Positions 1 to 17,134 of a DNA stretch of 64,000 bases are shown piece after piece. The DNA lies in the NCBI GenBank assembly GCA_020152595.1, contig JAIGNY010000327.1:2677001-2741000 (forward strand), in the 5' to 3' direction. This stretch comes from Chiridota heheva (taxonomy: Eukaryota > Echinodermata > Holothuroidea > Apodida > Chiridotidae). The notes under the pieces are model-generated. The model ran no database searches and was not told the DNA's origin. It worked only from the letters and a program-made list of their open reading frames with translations. The position numbers and the translations under genes are program-made. The number at the start of each line of letters is the position of its first letter. Position 1 is the stretch's first letter.

Positions 1-443
1 TTGAAATCATGCCCATGACGACATAATTTGCCCCATGTGCTAGCACACATAATGCATTTCTTTAGAACTCACCTTGAAATGTTTTTTCCAAAATGCTTTG
101 AAATGAAGTTCTAAGGGTTTGAATCATTAATATTATATAGAAATAATAATCCATAGACCCATGCAAAGAAAAAAATATTTCTTAGAACTTAGAAAATGTG
201 AAATAGATTCTAAAGAATTACATTAATATTCTAATCTTTACTGGGTGTATGTTATTATTTTTTATAGGGCGTATGAAGAAAATGGCCGCTCATTTAAGTG
301 TATATTGATAGAATTGATGTTTTAATAAATTCGAAAATATATGCTAGATTGTTTTGTGCGGTGTGAATTTCTTCAAATGACATGATTATTTTTATCATAT
401 TATTGAATAAAGAAAAAGCCAGGCTTCATGTCTCCCTTCAAGA
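1..443. repeat. Dispersed repeat R1, copy without LINE insertion
   Basis: This stretch aligns over its length with 40320-40635 followed by 45660-45790. Shared landmarks are the ACACATAATGCATTTCTTTA block, the ATGGCC block near 280 and the ATGTCTCC block near 428. In the second copy a 5-kb LINE sits between the two halves; here the sequence is continuous. It lies in an SMC3 intron. I see no coding sequence. The class of R1 itself is unknown. Confidence 0.75.
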
Positions 444-2310
444 TCTATGGGAGCAGCATAAGCTGTATCAATGGGAGCAGCATAAGCTGTATCTATAAAA
501 GCAGCCCTAAGCTGTATCAATGGGAGCAGCATAAGCTGTATTAATGGGAGCAGCATAAGCTGTATTAATGGGAGCAGCATAAGCTGTATCTATGGGAGCA
601 GCATAAGCTGTATCAATGGGAGCAGCATGAGCTGTATCAATGGAAGCAGCATAAGCTGTATCTATGGAAGCAGCATAAGCTGTATCAATGGGAGCAGCAT
701 AAGCTGTATCTATGGGAGCAGAATAAGCTGTATCTATGGGAGCAGCATTAGCTGTATCAATGGGAGCAACATAAGCTGTATCAATGGGAGCAGCATAAGT
801 TGTATCAATGGGAGCAGCATAAGCTGTATCAACGGGAGCAGCATAAGCTGTATTAAAGGGAGCAGCATAAGCTGTATCAATGGGAGCAGCATAAGCTGTA
901 TCTATGGGAGCAGCATAAGCTGTATCAATGGGAGCAACATAAGCTGTATCTATGGAAGCAGCATAAGCTGTATCAATGGGAGCAGCATAAGCTGTTTTAA
1001 TGAAAGCAGCATAAGCTGTATCTATGGGAGCAGCATAAGCTGTATTAATGGGAACAGCATAAACTGTATCAATGGGAGCAGCGTATGTTGTATCAATGGG
1101 AGCAGCATAAGCTGTATCAATGGGAGCAGCATAAGCTGTATCAATGGGAGCAGCATTAGCTGTATCAATGGGAGCAGCATAAGCTGTATCTATGGGAGCA
1201 GCATAAGCTGTATCAATGGGAGCAGCATAAGCTGTATCAATGGGAGCAGCATAAGCTGTATTAATGGGAGCAGTATGGGAGCAGCATAAGCTGTATCAAT
1301 GGGAGCAGCATAAGCTGTATCAATGGGAGCAGCATAAGCTGTATCAATGGGAGCAGCATAAGCCGTATTAATGGGAGCAGCATAAGCTGTATCTATGGTA
1401 GCAGCATAAGCTGTGTCAATGGGAGCAGCATAAGCTGTGTCTATGGGAGCAGCATAAGCTGTGTCAATGGGAGCAGCATAAGCTGTATCTATGGGAGCAG
1501 CATAAGCTGTATCAATGGGAGCAGCATAAGCTGTATCAATGGGAGCAGCATAAGCTGTATCAATGGAAGCAGCATAAGCTGTATCTATAGGAGCAGCATA
1601 TGCTGTATCTATGGGAGCAGCATAAGCTGTATCAATGGGAGCAGCACAAGCTGTATCAATGGGAGCAGCACAAGCTGTATCAATGGGAGCAGCACAAGCT
1701 GTATCAATGGGAGCAGCATAAGCTGTATCAATGGGAGCAGCATAAGTTGTATCAATGGGAGCAGCATAAGCTGTATCTATGGGAGCAGCATAAGCTGTAT
1801 CTATGGGAGCAGAATAAGCTGTATCTATGGGAGCAGCATTAGCTGTATCAATGGGAGCAGCATAAGCTGTATCAATGGGAGCAGCATAAGCTGTATCATT
1901 GGGAGCAGCATTAGCTCTATCAATGGGAGCAGCATATGCTGTATCAATGGGAGCAGCATAAGCTGTATCAATAAGAGCAGCATAAGCTGTATCAATGGGA
2001 GCAGCATAAGCTGTATCAACGGGAGCAGCATAAGCTGTATCTATAGGAGCAGCATATGCTGTATCTATGGGAGCAGCATAAGCTGTATCAATGGGAGCAG
2101 CATAAGCTGTATCAATAAGAGCAGCATAAGCTGTATCAATGGGAGCAGCATAAGCTGTATCAATAAGAGCAGCATAAGCTGTATCAATGGGAGCAGCATA
2201 AGCTGTATCAACGGGAGCAGCATAAGCTGTATTAAAGGGAGCAGCATAAGCTGTATCTATGGGAGCAGCATAAGCTGTATCTATGGGAGCAGCATAAGCT
2301 GTATCAATGG
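444..2310. repeat. 24-bp minisatellite, about 77 copies
   Basis: The unit reads CTGTATCAATGGGAGCAGC plus ATAAG, with frequent CAA/CTA variants in the middle and a few indels such as the one near 1270. Because 24 is a multiple of 3, two frames per strand stay open. This explains the long ORFs, including a 399-codon frame on the - strand made of an eight-residue DTAYAAPI unit and an NGSSISCI frame on the + strand. No initiation context, splice sites or unique coding sequence accompany them, so I read the array as non-coding and intronic to SMC3. Confidence 0.93.
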
Positions 2311-3014
2311 ACATGCAGCAATGTCTATATTGGTTGAAAGAGTAATCAAATCTGAATAGATGAGTTGATGAATTTTTGAAAGAAAGCATATTTAGTTTTT
2401 GAATCTTGGCTGATCAAAGTTTGATCAGTTTTTCATTGATGCAAAATTTGTGATTTATGACTGGGCGGACAGGACAGCTCAAAAGCTTTATGTAATTCTT
2501 TCGATTTATTTCCTTACTCATAGTCACTGAATGTGTTAGGAAAGTCTATTCTTGCTAGAATTGTAATGGGTACATGACAAAGACTCAAAAACATTTGGTC
2601 AGAATTTGCTGCACCACTTTTTATGATAGACATACAAAAATAAAAAAAAATAAAAATTAACAAAAGAAAATACAAAGGTTGCATAAAATATGCAAATTGT
2701 ACCTGAGATTTTGATACAATGTGAAATGGGCAATGTTTAACTGATTTTGATGAAACTTTTTGGTACTATTATGATTTTTAATATACTTTTAAGCAATTTA
2801 GCTAATGTTGCCTCTACACATCCATACCTGTAATGATTGCAGTAATGATTCTTACAATGGTAATGATCATTAAATCATTATTGATTACTTAATCGTTTGC
2901 ATTTATCCCTCTCATAAAGGACATACTTGACCCCTAAATTTCTCCTTTAATTTATATCGTTTTCCTTTTTGTGAAAAATTGTTGAGAACTGATAACGGTT
3001 TTGTCATTTTTTAG
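2311..3014 (+). other. SMC3 intron, no recognisable feature
   Basis: Unique-looking AT-rich intron sequence between the 24-bp array and the first visible SMC3 exon. It ends in a T-rich tract and TTTTTTAG acceptor. A 17-bp palindrome, TGATCAAAGTTTGATCA, lies near 2411. The preceding SMC3 exons are not in the window. Confidence 0.6.
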
Positions 3015-7695
<4,681 letters not shown>

Positions 7696-7716
<21 letters not shown>

Positions 7717-7850
7717 AGATGACACCATCCATGGTTAAAGATGACACTACCTACCTATGGCTAAAGATAGACACTATACATGGCTAAAGATGACTCTAAC
7801 CATGGCTGATGATGACACTACCCATGGCTAAAGATGACACTACCATAAGA
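7696..7850 (+). repeat. 22-bp tandem repeat derived from the SMC3 stop region
   Basis: Unit GATGACACTACCCATGGCTA plus AA. The first unit (7696-7717) is the genuine end of the SMC3 ORF. About five more copies and a partial one follow in the 3' UTR, two of them with small insertions. Read in the local frame, the unit at 7811 encodes DDTTHG and stop, the vertebrate-type ending. Since 22 is not a multiple of 3, readthrough would meet TAA AGA TGA at once. Confidence 0.93.
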
Positions 7851-8017
7851 TTCTCTCACTCCCATGTACATATATTCCTATACATACACTGTTCACAAAT
7901 TGTCTTATGTAAGATTTCATTGTATCATAGTCATTGCTTGTTTCAAGGTGTTTTGTTATTGTTCATGGTGCATACAATCATTTTTGTAGTAGTAAGATGT
8001 CAACATAGGATTCTATA

Positions 8018-8023
8018 AATAAA
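8018..8023 (+). promoter_or_regulatory. Candidate SMC3 polyadenylation signal
   Basis: AATAAA about 300 bases after the SMC3 stop, followed by a T-rich stretch (GTATTGAATGTTTCATT). It is the first canonical hexamer downstream of the stop on the + strand. Confidence 0.6.
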
Positions 8024-10009
8024 CAAGTATTGAATGTTTCATTCTAGAAGTGTATAGGAAAAGGCTTTAATTACCCATCATGTTACATCACATATTTGAG
8101 TAACCTTTTAATCGAAGGTTTGCATTTGCACACATTCATGCTTTGTACAAGTAAACTTCTACATATTTAAGGTGATAGAGAGAGAAGTATAGTTAGCAGA
8201 CTCAAAACTCAGAATCAGTCTCAGAATCCATTTATTTGTAATCTATTAAAAAGTGGCTGGTTTACCAAGTGTAATTACAGTTTGGGTAACATGGCTACTC
8301 ACATGCAGGTTAACTGTAAACTTCTAACATGAGGTTGAGTCAAAATTCAAGTCTAGATGTTTTGTTTGTCCAATTTGGTATAAATTCCTGTCACCATGAA
8401 AATCTCATACTCCGGATGTAAATCATCAAGTACATTTGATGGCTGTGAACCTGCAGAGGGCAACATTAGCTAAATTGTTAAAAAAATGTAATACAAAAAA
8501 GTTCACAAAAATTTCAGTTAGCATTGCAAATTTGTTTTGTATGAGGACGAATTGGGTGTTTTTGTTTTACTTTTGATCAAAAGGTCCATAGGTGCAATAA
8601 TGCAAGTTGAGTCTATTTATTCTCGAACACTCAATATAATAGGGGATTACAAGATTTTCATTGTAGACAGATTCCAAATGGTAACAATGTTTGGTTTTTC
8701 CATTTTTTAATCTAAATCATTCACGACTTGGAAGCTATTGTTTTTGTTTTGTTGCATATTTAAACATTTTGTGTAAGAATTTCACTGATAGTTGGAAAAC
8801 TTGAACTTGTCAATTTTTTGGAGAAAAAAAAACTTAAAAGAAAAGTACTTTTTCTTATTTTGTGTCTCTGTTTGTTTTTATGATTTCGATGTTGGATCAA
8901 TTTTGTCTCAATTTCTGGATTTTTTAAAATATCAATAGAATTACACCTTTACCCAACCTGTTATCTTAAAGGTTGGGACTTAAGGGAGTTTATTTAGAGG
9001 TGCACAGTATGTAAGGTTCCATATTTCTCGAAGCAAAAGAAATGTTGAAGCAGGAGTGTTTTGGAGGAAGGATAATTTTTATTTATATACTTTTTTTAAG
9101 GGTGGGGGGCAAGCATATTTTGGAGGAAATACCATTCCCTTTTCTTTAAATAATTTGAATTTTAGAGAAGGGAGACCCAAAAATTTAAAGCGGCTTTCAA
9201 GAACAAAAAATTAGTATTGCATTTCAACACTGATTTCCTGAAATGCATCAAATTATTTATTTTCATGTACTTATTATGATTTTAAAAATTTGTTTTATTT
9301 TGCACTTTTCAATGTTTCTGGTAAAAGTTTTGTTTGTTTTACCATATCCCCCTGGTTCATCTCTTTTAAATCAGAGCCCCACCCCCCCTATTAATGATTT
9401 TAGAATACATCTCCCCTCCCAGTGGAAAGAAGTAGCCCCCTGAAAAAGGTTGGTACTCACTTATTTTCACATTTGAAAGGCTGGACAACCAATAGGACAC
9501 AAAGCATTTCTAAGGAGAATCTATTTCAGATAAAACAAAATTGCTCACAATGACAAATGTGATCAGAAAAAAGAATATACGTTACAGTAAGAATAAGGAC
9601 AAAGAGATTTTGTGCCAATTTCCCCTTTTTAATGCAATGATATATTATGCATGGTACACCTACCCTTGTTATATTTAAAGATTAATGTTGAGGCAGAGTG
9701 TTTATATGCATATTTAATGCACGGGGCAAAGAACTTTGGCCCAAGCATTAAATTCACATATAAACACGATGCCAATACATTGATCTTTTCATAACATTTC
9801 CGTGTTATATTGTTTAAAATACATAAAAAACAACAACAAAAGAATGAACCAGAACCAAACGGTTTTGCATGCTTTGTTTCATATGCTGATTGATTTGCAA
9901 CTTTCGTCGTACTAACCGTCATGAAGTATTTGTTCCAGGATATTCATAAGCCACGACCACCATGCATGATGCAGATCAATAAAATAGACATACCTATTGA
10001 CAACACTAG
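8024..10009. other. Intergenic, no recognisable feature
   Basis: AT-rich sequence between the SMC3 3' end and the first 290-bp array. The small ORFs near 9243 and 9629 resemble nothing I know. An ATTTAATGC ... GCATTAAAT inverted pair lies near 9715-9755. Confidence 0.5.
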
Positions 10010-10860
10010 CATGTGCACAATAATTAACTACATTATCATAGCAAGTATGATGCAAAACAGACATACAGTCATGTATCATATTTGAAGAATTTTAGGTTTA
10101 GCCCCACCTACTCATTAATATGCATGGTATCAAAACCAATATGGCACATTTACAGACCATGGGCTATCTGTGTATCACATGACTTTAATCCAGTTTATCA
10201 TTCTTTAGATATCATGATTACAAGCTTTTTTCAAGCCCTGCCCACTACGCATACTAATAAAATTCAACATTTTTATATCATGAACATGTACACATTAGCA
10301 AACAACTGTACCAAATATGAAACAAAACATGGTAATAATATGAGCATTTCAATTTGTTTACATAAAGCCCCGCCTACTCATTAATATGCATGACATCACC
10401 AAATACAATAGGGCACATCTACGGACCATGAGCTATCTGTGTATGACATAAGACTTGAATCCAGTTTATCATTCTTTAGATATCGTGTTTACAAACCCTT
10501 TTCAGCAAAATCATATTATGCCCCGCCCACTGCATATTAATGAAATTCAAAGTTTTTATAAATGTACACACCAGCAAACATAACTGTGCCAATTATAAAA
10601 GAAAACAGATATGCGGTTGTTAAAATAAGAGCATTTCAAGATTTTTACAATAAGCCCCTCCCACTCATTAATATGCATGACATCACCACCATAAACAACA
10701 GGGCACACCTACGGACCATGAGTTGTATGTACACTACATATGACATGAATCCACTGTACTGTTCTTGAGATATCGTGTTTACGAGCTGGCCTTTACATAT
10801 ACACACATACATACACACACACGCCATCATGACCACAGGTTCCTGATGCTATCGCATCAG
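10010..10860. repeat. Composite element: three units of about 290 bp plus conserved hairpin end (copy 1)
   Basis: Each unit contains AAGCCCCGCCCACT-like text, ATTAATATGCATGACATCAC, GGGCACATCTACGGACCATG, CTATCTGTGTA and TTTAGATATCGTGTTTAC. The last unit ends in CACGCCATCATGACCACAGG and then CTGATGCTATCGCATCAG, a 7-bp perfect stem with a 4-base loop. The same units and the same end occur at 39100-40090, so this is a dispersed element. No coding potential. Confidence 0.8.
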
Positions 10861-10904
10861 AAACAAAAACGAGAAAAGTTTACATACATTTTTTCGCTTT
10901 GTTA

Positions 10905-11459
10905 TAAAGGAATATTCCCATGGTTTTTTGTCAAATTTGATTTGAAAGCATCTAGAGCCAATTTGGTACAAAAATCAGGTTGATATCGTATTCTGTTCAG
11001 GAAATATGGATTTTTGTGTGCATTTTAAAGTTTTTGTACAGTAATGAATTAGTCTTTGAAGATGTCATAGAGGCAATTCCATTGCAAAAGTTCATGTATT
11101 TCTTTGAATGTTATTTGGTTGTTTCTGTGTGATTAAAAACAATTTTCCAAAAGTTACTGAGGTAGGGTATATTGGCAATGTATATAAATACATTACTTTC
11201 ATCAATTTATTTTTCTAGCAGGTTTTACTAATAAAAAAGGATGATAGATTTTAGTGAAATACCTAAACTTTGTGGGGGAATGTGTTGCTGTGATGTCATA
11301 CTGAGCCTTTTCCTACTCGTTGATTGGCATTGTTTGTAAACCTTAAAATGTGAATACCTCCTGGTAGGAATTACATATCATCATGGTTTTTGTACTAAAT
11401 TGTTTCTAAAATATTTCTCTTAATAAAAGGTTATGAAAAAACATGGGAATATTCCTTTA
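10905..11459. mobile_element. Non-autonomous inverted-repeat element, about 555 bp
   Basis: Left end TAAAGGAATATTCCCATGG; right end CATGGGAATATTCCTTTA, which is its reverse complement. TA at both borders fits a TA target duplication, as in Tc1/mariner-like elements. There is no transposase ORF. A longer diverged relative lies at 61611-62468, and a single right end near 29650. Confidence 0.72.
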
Positions 11460-11608
11460 AGCAAATACTCAAAAGTTGTGCATTACAGGGATTTAATGCA
11501 CACATCATGACAATGCAAATAATACTCCATAGATATGGTGTATGCCAGGTACAATATCCTCATATATTTAATGTTTTTTGACACTCTCTAAAGCTCTAAT
11601 ACTTTAAT

Positions 11609-12094
11609 GTGCAGCCACTATACATACTTTATTGTGCAGCCACTATACATACTTCCAGAGGCTTTTATAACGCCATTCGATATAGACAACAGCACCACCA
11701 GTCGAGTTCTCTGGCTGCTGACGAATTAGCACACGTGAACTTGAATGAGCCAGAACGGGAAGTGAATGAACACCGCGTTTTCATGGTTATTTTCTCTAAT
11801 AAGTGTTCAGAGAACCAGGCAGGGGGTGACTCCTGCTGTCAGGACCGACAGCTTAATGCTCCCTTCAAGGACGATGTGCGCTATTCAAGCATTGTCACTC
11901 CTCTCAACTACTCAATGAGGAGTAGGAGTTGCAGACAAAATACTTATGCCGAACCCGCTTTGAAGTTCGCCGTTTCTGAATTCGAGTTGGACCTTACCTC
12001 AACTCGGGACATCCAGCGTCTGTTAACTGAGCTATCTGTTCTCCAATATGTAAAATCTTCAAACATAAACCATCGGTTTTGCTGTTTCAGATGA
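11609..12094 (+). other. Unassigned open frame of 161 codons in a GC-richer patch
   Basis: The stretch is visibly richer in G+C than its surroundings and open for 161 codons on the + strand. The predicted protein is hydrophilic, with segments such as LAHVNLNEPEREVNEHR and FELDLTSTRDIQRLL. I recognise no domain, and no intron or polyadenylation signal was placed. A 27-base direct repeat (GCAGCCACTATACATACTT) opens it. On the - strand TAGCTCAGTTAACA resembles a tRNA A box, so an old tRNA-derived element is possible. Probably a repeat fragment rather than a gene. Confidence 0.3.
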
Positions 12095-12914
12095 AGATGT
12101 GCAACCTTTTAAAATACATACATCTATTTTTTTAATGAAACGTTTTACCAAATTGGTCCCTGATTTCCTATAAAATGACCATCTAAATCTTAAAATAATT
12201 CTCACCGTCCATTATGCACCAGTGGACATTTGGACTGGAAAGTTGTAAATGGCTAAATTTGAATAACCAAAGTTTAAATTTGATTCAATTGATAATTAAT
12301 TACTGCAGCAAAATGACATTTAAAATTGCAACTTCTTGATGGAAAAAGATTAATTTTGCCTTTGTTAACATCACCCCCTTCCTTACTTTTCCTTCTTGAT
12401 ATAAAATAATGACTTAACAGTACTGTGAATGTGAACACATATGAATGTAAGAATTATTAGTTATATTATGCAAGCTGTCACAGCTAAGTCATGGAAATAA
12501 CAAAGATCTATATCATTTAAATATTTCATTGAAAATTTCTTAATTAAAATAATTATGGTTGATTTGAACATTCACATCAAAGGTTATCAATAATTTGTGA
12601 ACACCATCACTTGTAATAAAAGTGTGTTAAAATATTATAGAGACTCAATAATAATAATAACACCCTCATATTTCTGTTAAATGCTGCTTTGCCTAAAACT
12701 CTTAAATCAAAATATATCCAATTTCTAATTCTATGTACATTTTTCTAAAACATGACTTATGCTAAGATCTAATAAACTGCACCAAAATACATATGAAACT
12801 GCATTAGAATATATATTATCATTAGTATAATTTACGCTGTCATACAAGCTGTCATGAAAAAGAAAAATACTGTGTTTGATATTTCATTTGAATAATAAAG
12901 GATCTTTGTGCCTG
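12095..12914. other. Intergenic, no recognisable feature
   Basis: Strongly AT-rich, with short (ATA)n runs near 12650. I see no ORF, inverted repeat or array. Confidence 0.5.
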
Positions 12915-13038
12915 ACTATATTTGGTGGGGTGAATGGAAATGGGACAAATGGTAATTACCCAAAACTCAATACTCCTATATATTTGGTGGGGTGAACGGA
13001 AATGGGACAAATGGTAATTACCCAAAACTCAATACTCC
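12915..13038. repeat. 62-bp direct duplication
   Basis: Two adjacent copies of TATTTGGTGGGGTGAAYGGA ... GTAATTACCCAAAACTCAAT that differ at very few bases, directly before the 47-bp array. Confidence 0.85.
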
Positions 13039-13048
13039 TGACCATCCT

Positions 13049-13754
13049 CATAGATTGCCCATTCCTCACCCTGCCCAGAGCTACCCTCAACCCTTCATAG
13101 ATTGCCCATTCCTCACCCTGCCCAGAGCTACCCTCAACCCTTTATAGATTGCCCATTCCTCACCCTGCCCAGAGTTACCCTCAATCCTTCATAGATTGCC
13201 CATTCCTCACCCTGCCCAGAGCTACCCTCAACCCTTCATAGATTGTCCATTCCTCACCCTGCCTAGAGCTACCCTCAACCCTTCATAGATTGCCCATTCC
13301 TCACCCTGCCCAGAGCTACCCTCAACCCTTCATAGATTGCCCATTCCTCACCCTGCCCAGAGCTACCCTCAACCCTTCATAGATTGCCCATTCCTCACCC
13401 TGCCCAGAGCTACCCTTAACCCTTCATAGATTGCCCATTCCTCACCCTGCCCAGAGCTACCCTCAACCCTTCATAGATTGCCCATTCCTCACCCTGCCCA
13501 GACTTACCCTCAATCCTTCATAGATTGCCCATTCCTCACCCTGCCCAGAGCTACCCTCAACCCTTCATAGATTGCCCATTCCTCACCCTGCCCAGAGCTA
13601 CCCTCAACCCTTCATAGATTGCCCATTCCTCACCCTGCCCAGAGCTACCCTTAACCCTTCATAGATTGCCCATTCCTCACCCTGCCCAGAGCTACCCTTA
13701 ACCCTTCATAGATTGCCCATTCCTCACCCTGCCCAGAGCTACCCTTAACCCCTT
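13049..13754. repeat. 47-bp C-rich minisatellite, 15 copies
   Basis: Unit CATAGATTGCCCATTCCTCA ... CCCTGCCCAGAGCTACCCTC ... AACCCTT, very homogeneous (a few T/C changes such as TACCCTTAACC). The high homogeneity suggests recent expansion or gene-conversion-like turnover. It is intergenic between the convergent genes. Confidence 0.93.
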
Positions 13755-14199
13755 CAACTGCATTGCCAAGTTCTTCCACGATAAGTCACCCCAAAAATCC
13801 TCTCCTTCCTGTAACGCACACTACTACCTGCTCACCTCAGTATTTCCCCAACCTCTTTTAACCTCTGACATAATCTAATCTCTCTGGCACAATTTGGCCA
13901 TCGCTTTCATGGTGCCATTAACCTCACCAACAAACCCGGTACCAAGCATACTTTTGCCCAAAGTTTTTGCGCACAGGTGTGCCCAAAAATATACTATATC
14001 AGGCCTACTAGGGGCTCTTTAACAAAAAGGGTTTTTTAAAGGTTGGTAATTTAAAAGAAAGGTTTTTAAAGGCTTCAGACAGTAAAATAAATGTCAACAA
14101 ATATAAGTTAATTAATAACATAAAGCTGAATTTTATAATATCTGTGGCCCAAATTTCAATTCCCTAACTTAAATTTTAATGTTTTCTGAGCTCCAGTGG

Positions 14200-14460
14200 G
14201 AACCCCTCAAAATTAGACGTACCAAGCGTAAGATTCACTGCCATTTTGAAGGAAGTCCACAACATGACTTCTTCAAACATCCAGCTCCCTGCAGAGCATT
14301 AATGGAAGACATACAAGACAAAACATAGGCATGTACTCATATAATAACTTCACCATCTTTCAACAATTTACGCTCTTTATACCCCAGACTAATCAGAGAA
14401 TGGAACTTGCTTCCGTCTCACATCTGTGCAATAACTGACATTAAGGTATAAATTTGAATC
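14200..14460 (+). mobile_element. 3' relic of a non-LTR retrotransposon
   Basis: In one + strand frame the segment at about 14355-14440 reads NNLRSLYPRLIREWNLLPSH followed by ICAITDIKV. This matches the end-of-RT signature of APE-type LINEs (an R-x-I-R-x-WN-x-LP core). Upstream frames are broken by stops, so only a decayed C-terminus remains. Confidence 0.6.
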
Positions 14461-15546
14461 AAGTCTAGCAGACATAAATCTCCCAAAGTTAGAAAGGCAA
14501 ACTTTAGAGTTTGGATGCATGGTGCTGCACTTCCACACTGATAAGTGTGTAATAACCATTGAAGGTGTTTGCAGTTTCAACCAGAGCTGCTATTTGTGAG
14601 TGTTTTAGGGCAGTTGCCACCCACCACCAACTGGGAAGGGCGGGGGTACCAGTCAGTCAGAAGCTCATAATGCCAATAATTCCTGACCCCTGTGCGAAAA
14701 AAAAAACATGTTTAAAAGGGGATGCAATAGCAGTAGCGCATTTGCTTTAATCACACTGATCTTATTTTTCCAGCGGCTAGTCGGAATAGGTCTGTATTGC
14801 TATGCTCCTGACTGTTTTGGCGATTAAATATTATTCAAAAGATGTGTGAAAGGAAATTCTACATCACATACTCAAAACTCACTCTGTTGTGAGATTGATT
14901 ACCCACATTGCATCGGAAAAATTTATTAGGTAAGATTTTCACCTTTGTGACGTTCTTTTTGTTAGTAAATTTCATCTTTTTTTTCAATCAATGATGAGTT
15001 TAAGACACCAATGAACAAAAATATTCACCCTCTTAACTAAACTTTTTGTGAAAATGATGCTCATTTATCAATGAATTTGTCGACAAATGACACGTTTAAA
15101 CTCATTATACATTCATAAATATGAGTGGGCGTGAATACGTACGGGACATAAAGAAATACTTGGAGAATGTGGCCTTCATATTTCCTAATTTAATTACTTT
15201 GAAAATTCTCAGAATAAACCTAATGCATTAAAAGCCTCTCCACACTAAGTGGCCATTACCCTTACACATGTAAATCTTTGCATAGGATAAAGCAGGCAAG
15301 TGATATTTCAGCTGAAAGGTGAATCAAATACACACTATGTGACATGAGCATATACAGTAGAAGTGATTTTCCAATATTTTATATAATCAGGTAATACAGG
15401 CAAAAAAAGATAACATTTTCATTGTTTAATTCGTTTTAAACAATCTTACAACTGTTTTTACTTCTTTAACTTCCACAAACTTGTTTGCATAAATGCAGGA
15501 CTTAGGCAGAAATTCCCTGAAACAATTCTTTTGTATACAATAAGGA
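14461..15546. other. Intergenic, no recognisable feature
   Basis: AT-rich. The start may hold the 3' tail of the LINE relic (a GC-rich patch at 14590-14700). Nothing else supported. Confidence 0.45.
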
Positions 15547-15775
15547 GGGGCTCATTTTTTTAGATTTACAAATTGAGCTATTAAATAAATATCGGCTAGC
15601 TGAGCTCAGGGGCGGAGCCATGTCAAAATTGTAAGGGAGGGGGGGAGGCACACACCAAACCAGAGGCTCATTTACAAATTGAGCTATTAAATAAATATCG
15701 GCTAGCTTAGCTCAGGGGCGGAGTCATGTAAAAATTGTTCGGGAGGGGGGGGGTACACACCAAACCTGAGGCTAT
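15547..15775. repeat. 115-bp direct duplication
   Basis: Two copies of ATTTACAAATTGAGCTATTA ... AATATCGGCTAGC ... CTCAGGGGCGGAG ... CACACACCAAACC, the second slightly shorter at its left edge. Related text (TTCTTCAAGATTGGGAGGTAAAATTG) recurs near 16030, so the family may be wider. Confidence 0.8.
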
Positions 15776-16897
15776 CTTAGGAAATGGGACGTGCATGTTT
15801 TCTTCCAGGTTGGGAAGTAAAATTGATCTATTATTAAAATAACATTGGAAAATGTATTAAAATGATTGAAACATATCCTTGAAAATTTAAGAAAACTGAC
15901 ATCCAATTTTTCAAAACTTGAAAAAAAATTCCCAATTAACTGCAAAGTTTTGATGGAAACTTAATCTGTCCCTGTCAGAGGCGTAGGAAGCAGGGGAGAT
16001 CATTTCACTCTTCCGATTGCATGCTTTCTTCAAGATTGGGAGGTAAAATTGGGAAACAATTAATTAAAAACATTGAAGACTTTTTTGAGAAAACTTGAGC
16101 AGAAAATTAAAGGTGTTTTCCTGAAAATTAAAGGATATTTGCCCCCCAAAAAATGAACTGATTACATTTCTGAAAATTGAAGGATATTTGCCCCCAAAAA
16201 TGAACTGATTACATTTCCCATTAAAAATTCCAAGTATCATGGTAACTTTCATCTGTCGAGACTATTGTTCCCACACTGCTAAAAAAATTGTCCGTCTTGT
16301 TTATGACAGTATAACACTTTTAAAATGATGATTATCAACATGATTACTTAATAAGAGAAAATTAACAGGCAATTTCATGGATCATTGCAAAGCAATTTTT
16401 TATAACATTTTCATTAGATACTGAATCCACAGTATTTCCCTTTCAAATCCAAGGTGTCTATTTTACCAATGTCTCAGGTTACATATTATCTTGTGAACCT
16501 TCCATACATTAAACATAAATTGTGTATATATATATATATATAGATTTTCATTAACTACTTACATTTGAAAATATAATTTTCTTATTTTTATGTTTTATAA
16601 AAGTGTAGAACTATAAATTTCAGTGACTATGAAAATAGGTTATGATTTATAATCATAACTATATAGCATTTGTTTGCACATCGACAACAAACATTTAAAT
16701 ATTTGTAACATTTACCACAACTACATAATTCTGCAAAAGATAATAGTTTAAAACTGAGCTTTGCTGTATAAATTGCTCATTTTAGTACTGAATTCTAAAA
16801 CATGTCTTCATACTTGATAAGACAGACAATATTTAAAGTAGTGTCCGCGCTATAGCAGTAAATTTAGAACATGTCATGGTACTCAATGCAATGCCCT

Positions 16898-17006
16898 TTA
16901 ACCTTTACTTTACCACGCGGCGATATTATCGCCGTTTGGGGTGACCCGTCTTTGACCCTGCCTCCCAAGCGCATTTTCAAAAAGGTACTGGTAGAGTAAG
17001 GGTTAA
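16898..17006. mobile_element. piggyBac-like miniature element, copy 1 (109 bp with TTAA)
   Basis: Bounded by TTAA on both sides. Left inverted repeat CCTTTACTTTACC, right GGTAGAGTAAGGG. Between them lies CGGCGATATTATCGCCG, a near-perfect palindrome. TTAA duplication with CCY...RGG ends is the hallmark of piggyBac elements. No coding capacity. Confidence 0.72.
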
Positions 17007-17134
17007 TCAGCCCGCGACACGTGTGTCAACTCAAAAAAATATGCAGCATGGTCCCGGTGGGTGGCCCACTGAAGTAGAACGAGCCCGACTTTGCTTCTCG
17101 AAAGACAGAGGACCCTTCAATATTTAGCCTGTGC

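Noticed and set aside
1190-2389. 399-codon - strand ORF with DTAYAAPI repeats and the 220-codon + strand ORF
   Set aside because: Both are by-products of a stop-free 24-bp unit; two frames per strand are open, and there is no unique coding part or splice support.
10905-11459. hAT or piggyBac assignment for this element
   Set aside because: Borders show only TA in common, with no 8-bp or TTAA duplication that fits both ends.
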